A stretch of DNA of 39,508 bases from Elysia marginata (lineage: Eukaryota; Mollusca; Gastropoda; Plakobranchidae), in contig BMAT01010179.1 in assembly GCA_019649035.1 (NCBI GenBank), forward strand, positions 54,166 through 93,673. The letters are read 5' to 3'. The first letter of the stretch is position 1; the number at the start of each line of letters is the position of its first letter. This document shows positions 13,101-22,748 of the stretch, piece after piece. The notes beneath the pieces were generated by a model. That model searched no databases. It was not told the DNA's origin and was given only the letters and a program-made list of their open reading frames with translations. Position numbers and translations under genes: made by a program.

Positions 13101-16100
13101 TGCGAAGGTCAACAGGACTCCTGAACATCAACTGTTCCATGCCGCTTTGCGGAGCATTGACGGCCAATTCCGTCTTTCCGTGGAGCGGCCTTAAAGAGCT
13201 AGGAACAGAATCGCTACGTTCCCTTTCATCCTTTAATATGTTTGTTAACTTCAATGTTGTTTGAACTCCATGTGAATCCCAATAGACTGTTGGCGTGTCG
13301 GTTCGGCTTGAGCGAGCATCTTGGTATACAGGGTCACTATTTAGAGCTCGCTTAATAAGATGTACGTCATCGCCTTCATTTTCCTCGCTGTCAAAGCTAA
13401 CATTTACGTCTGTTTGTATTTCTTCGGATATGCTGTTGTTGAGGGAAGAACCCGTTTGAGTCATCGTGTCTCTGACTTTAATGATGATTTTCTCTGTTTG
13501 CTCAGTCCACTTGCGTGGGCTTGTTTGCGTCGAGGACTCAAGCACATCAGTATGATCAGTCATTATCTCTTCATCCACAAGACCTCCATATTCCATATCT
13601 GACATGGTGTGACGCTCATCGACAGGAGAGAGTGGCAAACTTTCTCTGACATGTTTTGCTACTTTCGTTGTCTCATCTGTTTCTCTGTTCGTCTCATCGT
13701 CTTGCTCAAAATGCTGTTGCTGCTGTTGATACTCTTCCAATTCTCTTTCATGTTGAGTACGGAGAAACTCCTCCAGAATCCGCTGTTGTAACTCCAAGGG
13801 AAGTTTCACTTCCTGGGATGTCAAGTCGTGCATCACTGCCGTTATGTTGTCAGCAAGTTGAGAGTTTCGGCGTTGAATCTTTTCAGAGTCTTCTTTTCCT
13901 TTTTCTTGGAATTGAGTTGTGGAGAGATCTGCTGAACGAGTGCGCATCTTCTTCCTCGGCGAGTCTCCTTTGCTGCTCAGAGATCTCCCAGTAATCGTTT
14001 CCGTGTTGAAACTTTCGCCGGAACTGTCTAAATCAAGAGGTGCTAAATCGGCAGACTTTGATCGAATTTTCCTTAACAAATCTGTGTTTTCCATGACTAC
14101 CTTTGACACTTCCTGCCAGTTTTCAGCACCTTGAGATAGCGGAATCGATGGATCTTCTCTTACTTGATCTAATCTTTGTAAAGAGTTATTCGAAAACTTG
14201 ATGGAGCGAAGGTTTTGTCCCTGATCTGTTTGGCAGCCGTTTTCAGATTGAATAGGTTTATCGTTTAGTCTGTACTCTCTAAAGTAAGGTATTCCGGACT
14301 CCACCTCCGCTGCCTTGAAGTAGCTGTCACTTGAATATTCTGAGGAATCACTCCGCGGAGACAGGTTGTGATCAGATAATGATTTGGTTGGCTGCAAAGT
14401 CTTCTCCTGTTCAGCTGCATTATGAGTCATATGTTCGATCTGTTGTCTCATCTCCTCGTTAAATCCTCTGAAATCTCTTGGGTGGGAAGCCTTTCTATAA
14501 CTGAAACCCACGGTGGAGACTAAAGAAGCGCTCGACTGGTTGTAGAAGCCTAGCTCGACATCTGCGTCGCCGAAGCTATCAGTTTCCTGATTTATTTCGT
14601 CATCGGCATATTCAACATGGAGCGCTGGAGGGAATATTTGTTCATCTGATTCGTCCTGTATGTCTTCTCCGTTACCAGCGTCCACCATGCCAGTCGATCG
14701 TGAGCGGTTCAATGTCTGCTGTTTGGTTTGCATGTTCATTAACCGGTGATAGTAGATATCATCCATGGAGGCAGAACGGTCTAACAGTAAGGGATACGTT
14801 TCACCGTTTCCTCTGTATCGTGGTGAGTCAAAACTATCGTTGCTAGTGAGGATGCTGTCAGCAGAGCGGCTAACAAGCCCACTTAGAATTCCGAAAGAGG
14901 AGTTTAAAGAAGACGTATAGGACTTTGGTCGAAACTTCCGAGGGCTCGATGGACCTCTTGTATCAAGAGCGATACATGGATCGGCCTTCCTCGGCGAAGC
15001 AATTTGAGGGTTGGAGGATCCGTTGTCAACTTTCATTACAGTGTGCTCAGGATCTGGACAAGCTAAGTAATCGACAGATGCGCTTCTCAAAACCGCAAGC
15101 TTGGCTTGAAATCTTGTCTCGTCTCGGGTCTGTTCGAGTTGGGATGGAATATCAGACTGGGATGGTATTTTGAATACTGCAAGTCTTTTCTGAGATGGGC
15201 TGAGTTCCTCCGAAAGAAAGTATTGTGAATCTAGATACCTATGGACCTGAAGACCGTCTGTCACATCTCTCAGTTGATTGCGTGCTGCTTGTAGCCTTCT
15301 GATTTGTGATTCAGAAGGTTTATATTGTCCAAGACCAAATACGAGCTTGCCAAGTGGAGGGTCAGACACGGTGGAAGGGGGATGAAAGACGGAGTCATCA
15401 GACACAGCGTGTGGTTTTTTGCCCCGTGAAGCCATGACACCCCGAAACTGCTGATCGAGACGTGCTTCTCTGTCAGAGTTCTGTCTCATCTGATGTAACA
15501 AACTTTCAGGATAAGACAGGTGAAAAGCGCTTTGGAGCAGATTAGTACCGAGAGGGTCTGACTCTTTTGAGTTTGAAACTAGTTTTGGTACGAAATTGCG
15601 TGCAGAATCTTCACCAAAGCGAAAAGCTTGTTTATCTGCTTCAGAGGCGTTTTCTAGTTTTTGAACTTCCAGAGTCTTTTCTAAGTCTCTTATGTCGTTC
15701 ATTGAGCGTGTCAACCTCCCTCTTATTCTGCGTCGCTGTAGGCGCCGTAGAGAGGGGCTGAGAAACACAGGATACTCTTTTATTGTCAAAATTGCATTAA
15801 CCAGCCGTTCTGGGAATCTACCTTGACTGGACAGAGGGACAGGAGCTTCATAAGGATACTGAGTGGATTCGGGACGTCTCAACGAACTTTCCCTATGAGC
15901 CGTTGATGGCAAAGTATAGGGAATGGTGTCGTCCAACTTGGCGTCCTCACTCGGTCCATCATCATTAGCAACAACGCTATAACCTGGAATATTCGTAACG
16001 GGTACAATATGAGTAACGGCCGATGTTAAATCTCGAAGACGACTACATCGAGGTGAGACGGAGCACGAATCCGGATCGGTGTAGTAGTCTGAGCTTATTG

Positions 16101-17777
16101 CCGAGTCACTCAGACTACGAATACGTCGCTCTAGACGCGTCAGTTTTCTTTCCACTTCTTCTTTCAGAGCCTGCCGTACTGTTTCATCTGTTATGACCAG
16201 TACTTTATCTGTGTTAATGGCAGGGCCAAGACTTTTATGTTCATTTAGTGCATTTCCTTTTTGCTTGTGCTTACATTCTAGTCTTGGACTTTGCAGAGGA
16301 GTATGATACTCGCCAATAGTGCCTGAGCTATCATTGTTTCGGGTTAGAGTGACCGATTCGTCTACACTATGAAATATGTCGTCTTGTGTAGATTCCAACG
16401 TTTGGAAACTTTCCTGGTCATCTGAAGTCACAGAGTAATGCCCTGACGTTGTAAATGTTGGAGATGTTATGCTACTGAGACCCTGCTCGACACTGGAACT
16501 AGTCGCCACACCAGAATCAGGCGTGTCGTTTTCTTGCATCAGAGCCAAACTGCGTGACTTAGGTGAGCTCATGTCAACCCCCGAAGATGCTGATGAGTTT
16601 TCTCCACTTACAGAGCAATAAATTACGGAAGGCAGCACTGGTATGCCTACCTCACCAGAGTCAGACTTGCGTAGAGATGCGGATTCATTCAAAGCAATAT
16701 GTAATGCTTGTGCATCTTTATTGACGGCATGCCTTGTTATACTGTCCTTTGCGACATTAAAATCCTCCTCGTACTTACTGGTTATGTTTTCCGGCTGGGA
16801 TTGCTCAAGTACCTGGTAATCTAGGAACACACCAGGAGGCTTAGCACTTAAGTTTCCTTCAGCTACAACTAATCCTTGAGCACCTTCTCCATCTTCATAT
16901 TCTTCGCCGCGCTGATCGTCTCGGTCTTCTTCATCATCTCCCAGCAAACCGTACTTAAAGTGCAGGTTTTTCAGCTTCTGTTGCTGAGCCTCGTTTTTAT
17001 TGGCAACATCAAGACTACGCTTTCTCTTTGCTTTTGACATCGGTCTTTCCGCAGCTTCCGTGTTTGCACTGCCGTCGGTCATTTCGACAGAAGGTACGAA
17101 CGAACTGTTGGACCAAACCTCTGGCTCCCTGATAGACAACCTTTCGGTATGATGGGCGGGAACTGAAGGAACCCGAAAGCTCTCTGGCTGCTGTTCTCCA
17201 AGAGTGACAAGACTGGGCTTACCAAAGTCTCCATCCCTGCTTGTTGAGCCCCCACTCCAAACGCTGATCGGTGAAATCGATATTCTATCAGCTTCTGTTG
17301 GTTCCTCTGGTTCTATCTCATCATTATTTTGTTTTTGCAAAGAATATTTTCTAGGAGTTGTAAAATGCGCTCTGAAAGACATATCGTTGCTTGTATCCCT
17401 AACTGACGCATCAGATGTAGATGCATGATTCACAAGATCGCATTGATCAATGTCTTGTACTTTCCGCAACCCGACGCGTTCCGAGTCCCCTTCGTCAGGT
17501 TCATTTTCAGGTTTAAAGCTGCCCTGATCCGTCCTCTCTCCAACATCGTCTGCATCCACGATTCGATTCTCCCGTCTTGTCTGCTTCTCTCCACCTGTTA
17601 GAGAGTCCTCCGAGTAGACGCTTCCGTCAGACTCTGTTGCTGCATAGTCCCCCTCCCCAGAACTGCCAGCACGGCGCCTCTTCACTGGAGCTTCAAGGGC
17701 TCCGTGGCGAGGGGTTGGTCTGCGCCGGCGCCGCGATGAACCGGAACCTGGTCTTGAGGAGTTGTGCGAGTTGGTAC
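1138..17777 (-). CDS. Giant terminal coding exon (5545 aa plus stop)
   Basis: A 16,640-nt open frame ending KKYQVY-TAG. The exon begins after the acceptor TGTCTCCATCAG at 17778, preceded by a branch-point-like CTAAC, and completes a Gly codon (G|GT) left by the 18277 donor. The ATG at 17793 is not the start: TGA lies directly upstream in frame, and the proposed acceptor removes it. The sequence is low-complexity and acidic/serine-rich with almost no predicted folds. In protein order it has a basic arginine stretch, R-S-x-S-A-D sites (about 14.9-13.9 kb), a Q-rich coil (13.8-13.7 kb), TQT motifs (13.5-13.0 kb), a lysine-rich tract (12.08-12.03 kb), a 48-residue repeat array (10.9-9.6 kb), an octaproline (6.0 kb), YELND motifs (5.9-4.6 kb), a DLEIL duplication (4.3-4.0 kb), a coil (3.45-3.33 kb), a helical segment (2.29-1.84 kb) and a final coil. 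No enzyme motif and no START or PX domain follows. Its size is close to the roughly 17-kb exon of vertebrate titin. Confidence 0.94.
1840..2290 (-). other. C-terminal helical segment, best candidate for a conserved domain
   Basis: This is the least low-complexity part of the 5.5-kilo-residue exon. It includes HRELDRLHRERVEIIELLSL, then NYLPSSLTIELLEAKLNY, then GQTDTLLATLEDAW, followed by a basic helix (SEFIRSKRDIESCLETYQ) and an Arg-rich segment RRAEIEAFQLERLREQCR. The regular hydrophobic spacing and lack of Ser/Glu runs point to a folded helical bundle or coil. I could not place it in a named family. A second, terminal coil (about 1295-1141) ends the protein. Confidence 0.55.
4009..4325 (-). 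repeat. Internal duplication, DLEIL module
   Basis: Two related segments of about 40 residues lie back to back. The first starts EDLEILTLAEAMIDS and ends EVCLELRRQWDDE; the second starts RDLEILLLAEEVLRS and ends KLSSDLVREWDGVDEE. Shared positions are DLEIL, LAE, a Val-Cys pair and [RE]WD followed by acidic residues. This looks like a short amphipathic helical module duplicated once. Function unknown. Confidence 0.7.
4611..5952 (-). repeat. Three dispersed YELND motifs
   Basis: AALDYDLDDEEETE (about 5952-5911), KQAVEYELNDDEDEAG (5250-5203) and RHASDYELNDASEER (4657-4611) share A-x-[DE]-Y-[DE]-L-[ND]-D followed by acidic residues. The last two are preceded by basic clusters (KKKKRRSSK and RRRKVRHAS). 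The spacing is irregular, so these are dispersed short linear motifs and not a tandem repeat. Confidence 0.6.
5978..6002 (-). other. Octaproline tract
   Basis: Eight consecutive proline codons (CCA, CCC, CCG and CCT mixed) inside ASPPPPPPPPHWQTK. Runs like this bind profilin, SH3 or EVH1 domains in other cytoskeletal proteins. Mixed codons argue against a recent slippage event. Confidence 0.8.
9600..10930 (-). repeat. Coding tandem array, 144-nt (48-residue) units
   Basis: About nine or ten units in the giant terminal exon. Unit cores begin near 10926, 10780, 10665, 10520, 10377, 10233, 10089, 9943, 9803 and 9668; the central ones are spaced 143-147 nt, that is 48 codons. The core consensus is RKSDSEEEVVVTDVIPI, followed by a variable Ser/Pro segment (such as SSSPASPTLSLSTKER). 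The units starting near 10520, 10233, 10089 and 9803 are the best preserved; the outer ones are eroded. The hydrophobic VVVT/VIPI flanked by Ser-Asp-Glu matches the general form of a SUMO-interaction motif and also offers casein-kinase-2 sites. This assignment is by pattern only. Confidence 0.88.
12031..12090 (-). other. Lysine-rich basic tract
   Basis: LKNKKKKKRKRKKKAGGK is an almost uninterrupted Lys/Arg run. It fits a nuclear or nucleolar localisation signal, but in a cytoskeletal protein it could equally bind the acidic tubulin tails or RNA. Other basic clusters occur near 17.72 kb (SSRRRRRPTPRH) and 5.26 kb (KKKKRRSSK). Confidence 0.6.
12990..13545 (-). other. Cluster of five TQT-type motifs (putative dynein light chain sites)
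   Basis: Within about 185 residues the protein has SSTQTSPRK, DTMTQTGSS, SEEIQTDVN, HGVQTTLK and NEEVQTDWS. The [TVI]-Q-T core with polar or acidic flanks is the established anchor of LC8 (DYNLL) clients. More copies lie elsewhere in the same protein: GCQTDQG (about 14230), DSTQTEDM (about 2394), SLQTDFS (about 1765), QTQTVDF (about 34115), DRTQTDIG (about 31705). Binding is inferred from sequence. Confidence 0.5.
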
Positions 17778-18276
17778 CTGATGGAGACATCATTCAATTG
17801 TTAGGCTCTTCGAGAGGCTAAGTGAGTTTTCTTATGCTGAGCGCGTTAATTTATCTGCTTGGGTCGTCATTCGGTATAGCCATTAATAAGGCGAATTTTA
17901 ACATTTTATATGCACTCCAGGTCGGACATTTGAAACTCTATTGGAACAAAATTTCACTTCGTATAATCCGAAAGTCGAGATATGAGTGTGCATTTGAAAA
18001 GAAAAAAAATATCAGTAGCTTGAAAGCATTTCGAAACATACAATTATTTGATTTAGCCACGTTCGAATTGTAAGGAAATGATTGCATGGTTTAAAGACAC
18101 CACCTTAACAATAAAAAATCAGACATCGTTTTATATTTCTTCTTGTACAACTTTCTAAAGAGCAGTTGTGTTCAAGTGAAGTTAAACAAAACTGAAACAT
18201 TTGTTTATGGCCCATCTCTTGGGTCTATAACTTGAGTGCAAGTTACGGCAACTAATAGGCCTACATTTCCACTTAC
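17778..18276 (-). other. Intron (499 bp)
   Basis: GTAAGT donor and CAG acceptor, with CTAAC about 20 bases before the acceptor. AT-rich. No other signal seen. Confidence 0.8.
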
Positions 18277-18401
18277 CCGATTTGAGCGAATCCTCCGAGA
18301 ACTGGGTAGCATCATCCGAGTCCGAACTTCTGCCTGTCTGTCTGACCTGTGACCTCTTCTTGACCTTCCTAGACCCTGGAGTTATGTGAGTACCAGAAGA
18401 T
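18277..18401 (-). CDS. Small 125-nt exon with SEDSL module
   Basis: The acceptor is ATATTTCAG and the donor GTAAGT, both strong. It enters with one base (A), which completes an Arg codon with AG from the 30003 donor, carries 41 codons, and leaves one base (G) for the 17777 acceptor. The peptide has a basic cluster (SRKVKKRSQVRQ) followed by a serine/aspartate stretch ending FSEDSLKSG. The first 60 residues of the next exon show the same order: a basic KRRR cluster, an SSGEGD-type acidic stretch, then YSEDSLTGG. The exon therefore looks like a duplicated module, possibly alternatively used. Its length is not a multiple of three, so simple skipping would shift the frame unless another acceptor is used. 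Function unknown; phosphorylation by acidophilic kinases is plausible from the sequence. Confidence 0.85.
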
Positions 18402-21083
18402 CTGAAATATAGGATATTTAAGATTTTAATGTTAACCGACAGTTTGATGACAACATACAGAAAGACGCAAGTTTCAATCATCTCCAGTGAAACTCGGGAT
18501 ATAATTTTTGCAACCTTTACTGTGGTATATTTTTTTATGCAGGGGTATTTTTTTTTAACTGATCGTTATAAGATAGGTGAATTTGTTGAGACTTGCATTG
18601 AACATTATAAGCTGTAACAGAGGGTTTTCTTAATCTTTATCATATCTCAAACGTCATCGTCGCTTGAAACAATACTATAATTCGTTCGGTCAGTGTAGCA
18701 AACCGATATTTTAGATTTTGGCAGAATGATGCGCTCTCACTTCCGCCAAGATTTGTCAAATCGATATTTAAAATTAAAGATTCTGCGAGCCCACGTGAAT
18801 GTTGGAAACAAAGTTAACGAAATGCTTCGCCATCAATGGATCAAAATACTTTATTTAAGTATTACATTATTTTCATATTAGAGAATTTTGATGTTACAAA
18901 CCTCAAAATCCACGAAAGTATCATTATAAATCTACGCCATAAAATCGTGAAAGCCCAGACAACAAATGTCTCACAGAGGATAGCACAATTAGACACGGCA
19001 TGGCGTATAGTGTTAAGTACCAGACGAAAACACATCCCTGAATCGTGAAATCTTACAATCACATTCCGAAATAGACCTTGTCAAACAGTCTTATCCATAT
19101 ACTGGTACCTTACTTCATAGTAACAGTGAGTGTAAGGTCTTGAATAACCAGAGATAATTTTACTGAAGTTCTTGTCACACAAAGTCCTATAGACAATCGT
19201 AAGTCCACGCTAAGCATTATTAAAAAAGAAACAAATGGCCTATTTAAGAGCTTGAACAAAACTTTGCACGTCAAAATTATTCACAAATTTTCAGAGGAAT
19301 ATTCACGGCATTATTCTATAAACCCGCTGTTCGTACGACAATAATGCACCTCTGATTTATAGTTGAAGCATGTTATCAAATGAGTATTATAATTCTAGGC
19401 TTATCTCCTGAAATAAAGGCTGGGCTAGTAGCGTGGCACCAAAATATGTAAGTTAACCAGATAAGACTCCAGATTAAAAAATCTCAGGTAAATAAGTGAT
19501 TTTATTTTCGGGACAGCATTATTGTGCTCCATAGGTGCTTCTAAAGACAATCTCATAGTAGACTACACTCCTTTTTTTAATTATGTAGCCTTTACAATGT
19601 ACAGAATAATTTTTAGCATGTGTAAAAAAACGAACAGTTTCAGTCTTTGCAAAATTACCTAGGTACCCCTCTGAGCCTTCTATAGCTACGTTTATGTAAC
19701 ATCTTATCATTCCGTCTATGCAATATTCATTTTATCCTCTAGAGTTTACACATTCCCTTATCTTCAAATGCACACACCATCGTTATTGAATATCAACCGA
19801 GCTCTATGATAGAAATAAAGATCTCTATGAAAGAAAACCATGTGTTAGTGAAGACGTGCCATTTAACAAGCGATGTGACAGACGTTGGAGAATTATTCAT
19901 TACGCGCAAGACTACGACAACTACAGAGCATCCAAATAGTGTTTAAAGTTAAATCATTCTAGAGGTGTTGACATGATTGTCATCCACAGATAAAACAAAA
20001 GTGCTAACAATTCTTTGGTAATCAAAGTAGTTGTTGTTACCGTTGATGTTAAGTTGCGGTAGGTGTTTCTGGTTTTGCTTAAACTCAACATTTTTTTATT
20101 ACTTCAGACCCAATCGGCTGAAAGAAAATAAATTTGGATCTACCATACGTTTTTTTTTCCTTCTTTTCTCTCGGTGCCACTCGCGCTGGTTCGTTTGTTG
20201 GCGGCAAGTTTTCATTTCTAGATCTAAACCCCTAATATTTGGTTGGTTTTTTTTTTAAAAGGGAAGTCAGAATTATAGAAATGCGAATCTGTACTACATC
20301 TAGGTCTCAGTGATATACAACGGTACTTTATACATGTAAAGACCTATGAATTTTTTTCGTAATTTTCCGTAAATAAAAATGAAGTAGGCAGTATAAACAA
20401 CTGATATTCAGTAATATCGATTTTGCCAAGCAAAGACCGTTCCAAAATAATTATTAAACCGTAAAATCACAACAGCTACATTGAAGCAAGATAGTTCCTT
20501 CGTAATAAAATTTTGAGAATGCAGCAGTAGACACAGGAACTAAAGGGTCAGTCAATTGAAATCTAATCTTACAGATCTATAGCACCGAAACCTTGTTAGT
20601 GTAAAACATCCACTTAGCTAGGACAAATAAGCCAGTTGTAACATTCTAACGTTGAACGACAACAGATGCGTTTCGATGTCTATTTTATATTTTCACAATA
20701 TTACATGGAACTCCAAGTGCCAAAAAGTAAAGGCGGGCCTATGGCGTGCTGTCAAAACAATGCTAGGTAAAACACAACACGATTGGTTATACAACAACGT
20801 CCTCAATAATGATAACAATCTTCGATCCTATTCCTTGGTATGCTTTGAGTGAAACGGGAGAAAAATTCCAGGGCCTCTAACAAAACCGTTATTGTTACGG
20901 CTCTACCGTCTAGCGTCTACGCTGGAAGATCCAGGACTGTGAGGTGTGTACCCTGAGCTCTTTACAAAGACACCCATGGCCCTATCATTGTTCGATAGAA
21001 CTTGAGACCTGTGGGTCTTGCTTTGATTTATTCACACTCCTGTCTCTGTGCTCTACTTAAGCTTACGTGCTGTATGTCAATAC

Positions 21084-21142
21084 ATTATGGTGCGCTGCGG
21101 TAGCCTTAATGTTATTATGTCAACATCGCAACACACCATAAT
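21084..21142 (-). ncRNA. Weaker hairpin in the large intron
   Basis: ATTATGGTGCGCTGCGGT (21084-21101) and ATCGCAACACACCATAAT (21125-21142) pair over 18 positions; on the minus strand two of the three imperfect pairs become G-U wobbles. The loop is 23 nt. Shorter than a typical miRNA precursor; possibly a transposon end or chance. Confidence 0.25.
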
Positions 21143-22189
21143 TAGAGAACATGTTGTACCGTACCGGCACGCAGTTAGCAGTCAACGTTTGTTTTCTCAA
21201 GATCCCTTACCAAAATTCTCTGTACTGATTTGTTTCAATATCAAAGAAGATGAGATAGATATTTCAGTGCGGGCTTTGAACTCGCGTGATCCAGATACCG
21301 ATTTGTTCAACTGCCTTCAATACAAATATATGGCGGACGAGTGGTTCTTTACTTTGAGTGATTTATGGACAGTGGTTAATTCAACGATCATATCACTGTA
21401 CTTCGTTTATGAAAAGGAATAGATAGGGTTTTTGGCATTTTTCACAGTAATGTATTAGATCTTATATATGAGGTCGGCAAGACTTTTGACTTAGTCAGCC
21501 CGTTGTGCTGGTGCGGACTTTAACTATTATTATTCTGCTAAGCTCAACGGAACCTTTTAGTAAAAAGTTTTTACTGTACTTGATCGTCTAGGGTATAAAG
21601 TCGGTAAGCCTACTAAAGGTACAACGATGGGAAATTTTTATCATTTGCTCGCCTTAAAAGTCATTCGATGTTTTTTTCTTAAAAAGTATTATTGTTAAAC
21701 ATAAAAGATAGCAAGTGAGGAGCTGCCATTTTAAAACGATCTCTATATAAAAACACTCTATGACCAAAGCATCAAATACAGTAAAGGATCCATGCCACAC
21801 GGTTTATATTGCATACCAGATTTCAGTAAGACCAGTAAGATTTACTGCTGTCCACAGCAAAACAGAACGCTATTAAAAATTGTTTTGCTTCGGCAACATC
21901 TCGAAAATTGTCGGAATAAAAAAATCACACTTAAATATTCTTTTCAAGGCTTCTTTTTCTTTTATCTATGCATTTTATATGTCTGGAATTTATGGCCGTG
22001 TGGAGAAATGTGAGAGACAGAGGTGATGAAGCGAGTGTGAGAGTGAGAGAGAAACTTGCTTCTGTCGTAAAAGTGTGTTTCTTTATCGTGGGTCTTGGTG
22101 GTATGTATAACCTCGTATATTTAATGTATTTCTGGGCTTGTATGTGAAATTTAATTGTCAAACTAAATTTACATATGCCATTTGTTCCA

Positions 22190-22255
22190 GTACCAATGTC
22201 CATGTCAAATTTCTAGTTATGGATCAATAAAGTGTATCTTATCTTAACATCAGTA
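22190..22255 (+). mobile_element. Possible LINE/SINE 3' tail
   Basis: The plus strand reads GGATCAATAAAGTGTATC followed by TTATCTTAAC: a polyadenylation signal followed directly by short ATCTT-like repeats, as in the 3' ends of several non-LTR retroelements. No coding part is recognised upstream. Confidence 0.3.
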
Positions 22256-22419
22256 GACAGTATTACGCGTGTTTTGTTTGGGGTTTTTTTTCATGCAGGT
22301 ATTGATTTTGAAATGTTTAATAAGTATACACTAAGTTTTAGCAAGCTAATACATCTATCTGTCCTTGTCTCTGTTTCTGGGATTTGTGTTGGCTAAATGA
22401 GCGTCTATGAGGAATAGCT

Positions 22420-22609
22420 TTATTAAAAGGTATATATTTTAGCTCTAAAAATGGTTACCAAACAAGTGAGCTGTCGGCTTTACGCCTTCGTCAGACAAAA
22501 AAATAATAATAAACATGGAAGACACTTACATAAATACGGACAGGACTAACAATAAAAGAAAAGCAAAAATATTATCCACACAGCTTTACTGCGACTCCTG
22601 TTCATTTTA
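22420..22609. mobile_element. 190-bp segment between 15-bp direct repeats
   Basis: CTATGAGGAATAGCT occurs at 22405-22419 and again, perfectly, at 22610-22624. This is the form of a target-site duplication around a short retroelement. On the minus strand the segment contains CTGACGAAGGCGTAAAGCC followed by GACA, which resembles a degenerate hammerhead core (CTGANGA, a short stem, then GACA where GAAA is expected), as described in Penelope-like elements. That assignment is weak. Confidence 0.35.
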
Positions 22610-22748
22610 CTATGAGGAATAGCTGTCTTCCTGCTTCTGTTCGCTTTCTCAATAAACATCCACCGCAGAAGACCCCACAGAAATTCCTGCTCAACGCACT
22701 TTTTCCTAAAGTAACCGACCAGACAATAATTATGTGTACCGGTATGTG
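22571..22748 (+). mobile_element. LINE ORF2 C-terminal remnant (possible)
   Basis: The plus strand reads HSFTATPVHFTMRNSCLPAS then VRFLN and continues open to a TGA. A pattern of R-N-S-[FC]-L-P-x-[AS]-[VI]-R-x-L-N is common at the C-terminus of reverse transcriptases of CR1/L2/jockey-like LINEs. The rest of the enzyme is missing. An AAATAAATAAAC tract follows at about 22778. Only the end of a copy is present, so this is a fragment. Confidence 0.35.

Noticed and set aside
1138-17777. Identity as MAP1B/Futsch, which also has a giant acidic repeat exon
   Set aside because: The C-terminus is not like the MAP1 light chain, and the upstream exons are coiled coil and not the MAP1 N-terminal domain.
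21048-21422. Plus-strand open frame of 124 codons
   Set aside because: No recognisable domain, no splice or promoter context, and composition like the surrounding intron.
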